Below the pieces are notes generated by a model that made no database searches, was not told the DNA's origin, and saw only the letters and a program-made list of their open reading frames with translations. The translations under genes were made by a program, and so were the position numbers. From JAWLBW01 sp041687475 (GTDB lineage Bacteria; J088; JAWLBW01), in contig JAWLBW010000197.1 of NCBI GenBank assembly GCA_041687475.1, positions 1 through 8,775 of the forward strand: a DNA stretch of 8,775 bases, given 5' to 3'. Positions 6,372 to 8,775 of this stretch are shown here, piece after piece. Numbering within the stretch: position 1 is the stretch's first letter; the number at the start of each line of letters is the position of its first letter.

Positions 6372-7606
6372 GCGATAAGCTGACGATCGCAAGCAATGAA
6401 AACGCCGTCGACCAGGCGGCGGTCGATGAGGAAGGGTTCCAGACGGAACACATGATCCTCAACATGGGCCCCAGCCATCCGGCCATGCACGGGACCATCA
6501 AGATTACCGCCGAACTCGACGGTGAAACCATCGTGCGCAGCGACGTGCACGTCGGTTACCTGCACCGTGGTTTCGAGAAGGAGTGTGAAAACTCCAACTA
6601 CTTCCAGTGCTTTCCCTACGTCGACCGGCTCAACTACGTGAGCCCCATGATCAACAACGTCGCCTTTGCCGGCGTTGTCGAGAAGGCGCTCGGCGTCGAG
6701 GTAACCGAGCGCACGAAGTGGATTCGGGTGCTGATTTCCGAGTTGAGCCGCTTGAGCGACCACCTGACCTGCGTGGGCGCTTCGGCCATGGAACTCGGCG
6801 CCATGTCGGCCTTCCTCTACATGATCAAGGCCCGCGAGTACATCTGGGAACTGCACGAAGCCATTTCCGGCGCGCGGCTGACCGTGAGTTACTGCCGCAT
6901 CGGCGGGCTCATGCGCGATCTGCCCGACGGGTTCGTGCCCTGGTGCCGCGCCAACCTGGCCAAGATTCGCGAAGTGGTGCTCGAAAGCCAGAAACTGCTG
7001 GCGAAGAACCGTATTTACTTCGACCGCATGCGCGGCGTCGCTACGATTACGAAGGAAGAAGCCATCAGCTACGGCTTTACCGGGCCCATGCTGCGCGCCT
7101 GCGGTGTCGAATACGACGTTCGCAAGGCGACTCCCTATCTGGTGTACGACGAAATCGATTTCGACGTGCCCGTGGGTGAGTTCGGCGACAACTACGACCG
7201 GTTCTACGTGCGCATGCTCGAAATGGAACAGAGCATACGCATTATCGAGCAGGTGCTCGATCGCATGCCCGAGGGCCCGATCAACCTGTACGACCCGCGT
7301 TTCCAGCTGCCGCCGAAGGACGAGGTCTACAACACGATTGAAGGACTCGTCAATCACTTCAAGCTGATCATGCACGGCATTCAGATTCCGAAGTGCGAGG
7401 CCTACTTTGCCGTCGAAGGCGGCAACGGCGAGCTCGGCTTCTACCTCGTGAGCGACGGTACGGGGCGTCCCTACAAGGTTCGCTGCCGCCCGCCTTCCTT
7501 CATTCAGATGGGCGCGATGTCACGTCTGCTCGAGGGACAGAGCATCGCCGACGTGGTGCCCACTTTCGGCATGATCAACATGATCGGCGGCGAGTGCGAC
7601 CGCTGA
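6368..7606 (+). CDS. nuoD: NADH-quinone oxidoreductase subunit D (49-kDa subunit)
   Basis: A 412-residue complex I subunit forming the quinone-binding site together with NuoB. H41 in NMGPSHPAMHG and Y90 in VDRLNYVSP have the same spacing (49) as the His38/Tyr87 quinone-head ligands known in Thermus Nqo4. Other family stretches are GYLHRGFEKECEN, SDHLTCVGASAMELGAMS, SGARLTVSYCRIGGL, YDPRFQLPP, CRPPSFIQM, and the typical C-terminus NMIGGECDR. The more common 'GPQHPSTHG' is here 'GPSHPAMHG', which I associate with myxobacterial-type enzymes. GAGGTGAG lies eight bases before the ATG, inside the end of nuoC. A 102-base spacer follows. Confidence 0.98.
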   Translation: MSDKLTIASNENAVDQAAVDEEGFQTEHMILNMGPSHPAMHGTIKITAELDGETIVRSDVHVGYLHRGFEKECENSNYFQCFPYVDRLNYVSPMINNVAFAGVVEKALGVEVTERTKWIRVLISELSRLSDHLTCVGASAMELGAMSAFLYMIKAREYIWELHEAISGARLTVSYCRIGGLMRDLPDGFVPWCRANLAKIREVVLESQKLLAKNRIYFDRMRGVATITKEEAISYGFTGPMLRACGVEYDVRKATPYLVYDEIDFDVPVGEFGDNYDRFYVRMLEMEQSIRIIEQVLDRMPEGPINLYDPRFQLPPKDEVYNTIEGLVNHFKLIMHGIQIPKCEAYFAVEGGNGELGFYLVSDGTGRPYKVRCRPPSFIQMGAMSRLLEGQSIADVVPTFGMINMIGGECDR

Positions 7607-7611
7607 TTCTC

Positions 7612-7691
7612 CGTACCGCAGGGTACGTAAACGTCTGAAGCGCGGCCCCTGTGGGGGTCGCACGAAATTCTGGCCAGGCCGTCAGTCGGCC
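7612..7691 (+). other. Hairpin-rich spacer between nuoD and nuoE
   Basis: Three stems lie in a row in the only real gap of the nuo operon. They are CGTACC-GCAG-GGTACG (7612-7627, perfect 6 bp); GCGGCCCC-TGTG-GGGGTCGC (7642-7661, 8 bp with one G-U pair); and GGCCG-TCAGT-CGGCC (7677-7691, 5 bp). None is followed by a T run, so they do not look like intrinsic terminators. They may affect mRNA stability or processing between nuoABCD and nuoEF, which is inference. Confidence 0.5.
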
Positions 7692-7708
7692 GCTAACGTT
7701 GCTGGATT

Positions 7709-8275
7709 ATGGCTATCGAGTTTTCGCCCGAAAGCAAGCGAGAGATCGCCGAGCTGATCAAGCAGTATCCCAATGCGCAGGCCGTGGTACTGCCGGCCCT
7801 TCACATCGCGCAGCGTGACTTCGGTTTCATCGGCGACGATGCCGTTGCCCTTGTCGCGGCCGAAGTAGGGGTGCCGCCTTCGCTCGTCATGGAAGTGTCG
7901 ACCTTCTATTCGTTGTACAACCGGAAGCCGGTCGGCGAATACGTCATCGCGGTCTGTCAGACATTGTGCTGTGCCTTGCGCGGCGCAAACAACATTCTGG
8001 GTTATCTCGAAAAGAAGCTCGGCATACACATCGGCGAGACCACGGCCGACGGCAAGTTTACGCTTACGACCGCCGAATGTCTTGCTTCGTGCGGCACGGG
8101 GCCGATGTTTCAGGTAACCGCTCGCGACTACTCGCTCAACACGTACTACGAAAACCTGAACGAGCAGCGCATCGACGAGGTGCTCGACGAGCTGCGCAAG
8201 CGCCCGGCGATTCGCGGCAATGCCGATCAGAAGCCGCTTACCACCCATTCGCTCGGAGGACACCACCATGGCTGA
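7709..8275 (+). CDS. nuoE: NADH-quinone oxidoreductase subunit E (24-kDa, 2Fe-2S)
   Basis: A 188-residue subunit of the NADH-dehydrogenase module of complex I that carries the [2Fe-2S] cluster N1a beside NuoF. Ligands fit the family: C83 and C88 (C-x4-C in VCQTLCCALRG), then C124 and C128 (C-x3-C in ECLASCGTGP). An extra cysteine, C87, sits inside the first pair. The N-terminal helical part with ALHIAQRDFGF and EVSTFYSLYNRKPVG is typical. The frame has a stop at 7694-7696, so the ATG at 7709 is the only sensible start; its ribosome site is weak. The C-terminal GGHHHG is encoded by the stretch that carries the nuoF ribosome site and start. It overlaps nuoF by eight bases. Confidence 0.97.
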   Translation: MAIEFSPESKREIAELIKQYPNAQAVVLPALHIAQRDFGFIGDDAVALVAAEVGVPPSLVMEVSTFYSLYNRKPVGEYVIAVCQTLCCALRGANNILGYLEKKLGIHIGETTADGKFTLTTAECLASCGTGPMFQVTARDYSLNTYYENLNEQRIDEVLDELRKRPAIRGNADQKPLTTHSLGGHHHG

Positions 8276-8775
8276 TGCTCCGAAGATTCTGCTCGACTTT
8301 CTCGGCTCGCCCGAATCGTGGACGCTCAAGAGCTACCGCGAGCGGGCCGGCTACACCGCGCTTGCCAAGGCCCTGAAAATGGAGCCGACGGCCATTACCG
8401 AGGAAGTGAAGGCCTCGGGTCTGCGCGGCCGCGGCGGTGCGGGGTTCCCCACCGGCATGAAGTGGAGCTTTCTGGCCAAGAACGATCGTCCGAAGTACCT
8501 GGTCTGCAACGCCGACGAGGGTGAACCGGGCACGTTCAAGGATCGACTGATTCTCGAGGAAAATCCGCACCAGCTGGTCGAAGGCATGATCATTGCCGGT
8601 TTTGCGCTCGGTTCGCACACCAGCTACGTCTATCTTCGCCACGAATTCGAACTCGGCCACCAGCGCCTGCTCGAAGCCGTGAAGGAAGCCGAGGAAGCCG
8701 GTTTGCTCGGCGAAAACATTCTCGGCAGCGGTTTCAGCCACCGCATCATTCTGCACCGCGGCGCCGGCGCCTACA
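8268..8775 (+). CDS. nuoF: NADH-quinone oxidoreductase subunit F, N-terminal 169 codons (runs off right edge)
   Basis: This is the start of the 51-kDa subunit of complex I, which binds NADH and FMN and carries cluster N3. Visible are the glycine-rich nucleotide-binding motif GLRGRGGAGFPTGMKW (residues 51-66) and YLVCNADEGEPGTFKDR (77-93), both nearly invariant in the family, then ENPHQLVEGMIIAGFALGS. The frame is open to the last base, so the gene is cut by the window. The cysteine ligands of N3 lie outside. A strong GGAGGA (8255-8260) is placed seven bases before the ATG, within the last codons of nuoE, so the two are likely made in step. Confidence 0.98.
   Translation, partial: MADAPKILLDFLGSPESWTLKSYRERAGYTALAKALKMEPTAITEEVKASGLRGRGGAGFPTGMKWSFLAKNDRPKYLVCNADEGEPGTFKDRLILEENPHQLVEGMIIAGFALGSHTSYVYLRHEFELGHQRLLEAVKEAEEAGLLGENILGSGFSHRIILHRGAGAY

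Noticed and set aside
6362..7375. Minus-strand 337-residue open frame across nuoD
   Set aside because: It lies wholly opposite an unmistakable NuoD; its His/Val-rich composition is typical of an antisense shadow in GC-rich DNA.

Overview
The window is GC-rich, densely coded bacterial DNA, most likely from a deltaproteobacterial or myxobacterial-type organism (Myxococcota, Desulfobacterota or relatives). Three things suggest this. NuoC and NuoD are separate proteins. NuoD has the N-terminal motif NMGPSHPAMHG, followed by a GYLHRGFEKECE segment that I associate with myxobacterial-type complex I. The response regulator combines a receiver with a long acidic tail, a layout I recall from this group. 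The lineage call is inference from family knowledge, because no rRNA is present.

Layout. Positions 1-1443 (minus strand) hold the N-terminal 481 residues of valyl-tRNA synthetase, which runs off the left edge. A strong intrinsic terminator at 1487-1520 (minus) separates it from a three-gene minus-strand operon. In transcription order that operon is a CheW-like protein (4345 to 3944), a second and more divergent CheW-like protein (3947 to 3573), and a 673-residue response regulator (3572 to 1551). The genes are tightly coupled by an ATGA overlap and a TAA-ATG junction. A near-consensus sigma-70 promoter (4368-4396, minus) drives the operon, and its -10 element overlaps the furthest-upstream ATG of the first gene. 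Positions 4397-4913 hold no gene I can support. They carry several hairpins and a weak minus-strand terminator-like element, so an unrecognised RNA is possible.

From 4981 on the plus strand lies the start of a respiratory complex I operon: nuoA, nuoB, nuoC, nuoD, nuoE and the first 169 codons of nuoF. It is preceded by a TTGACA-N17-CAGGAT promoter candidate. nuoA to nuoD overlap or nearly touch. A 102-nt spacer with three short hairpins separates nuoD from nuoE. nuoE and nuoF overlap.

How the parts work together. NuoE and NuoF belong to the NADH-oxidising arm. NuoB, NuoC and NuoD form the connecting arm that passes electrons through cluster N2 to quinone. NuoA is a membrane subunit at the junction of the arms. 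The CheW/response-regulator cluster looks like an accessory chemosensory module: no CheA kinase or receptor is in the window, so its partners must be encoded elsewhere. ValS is housekeeping. I see no mobile element, CRISPR array, tRNA or rRNA. The least ordinary parts are the CheW pair with its acidic-tailed regulator, and the structured non-coding stretch between the two divergent operons.
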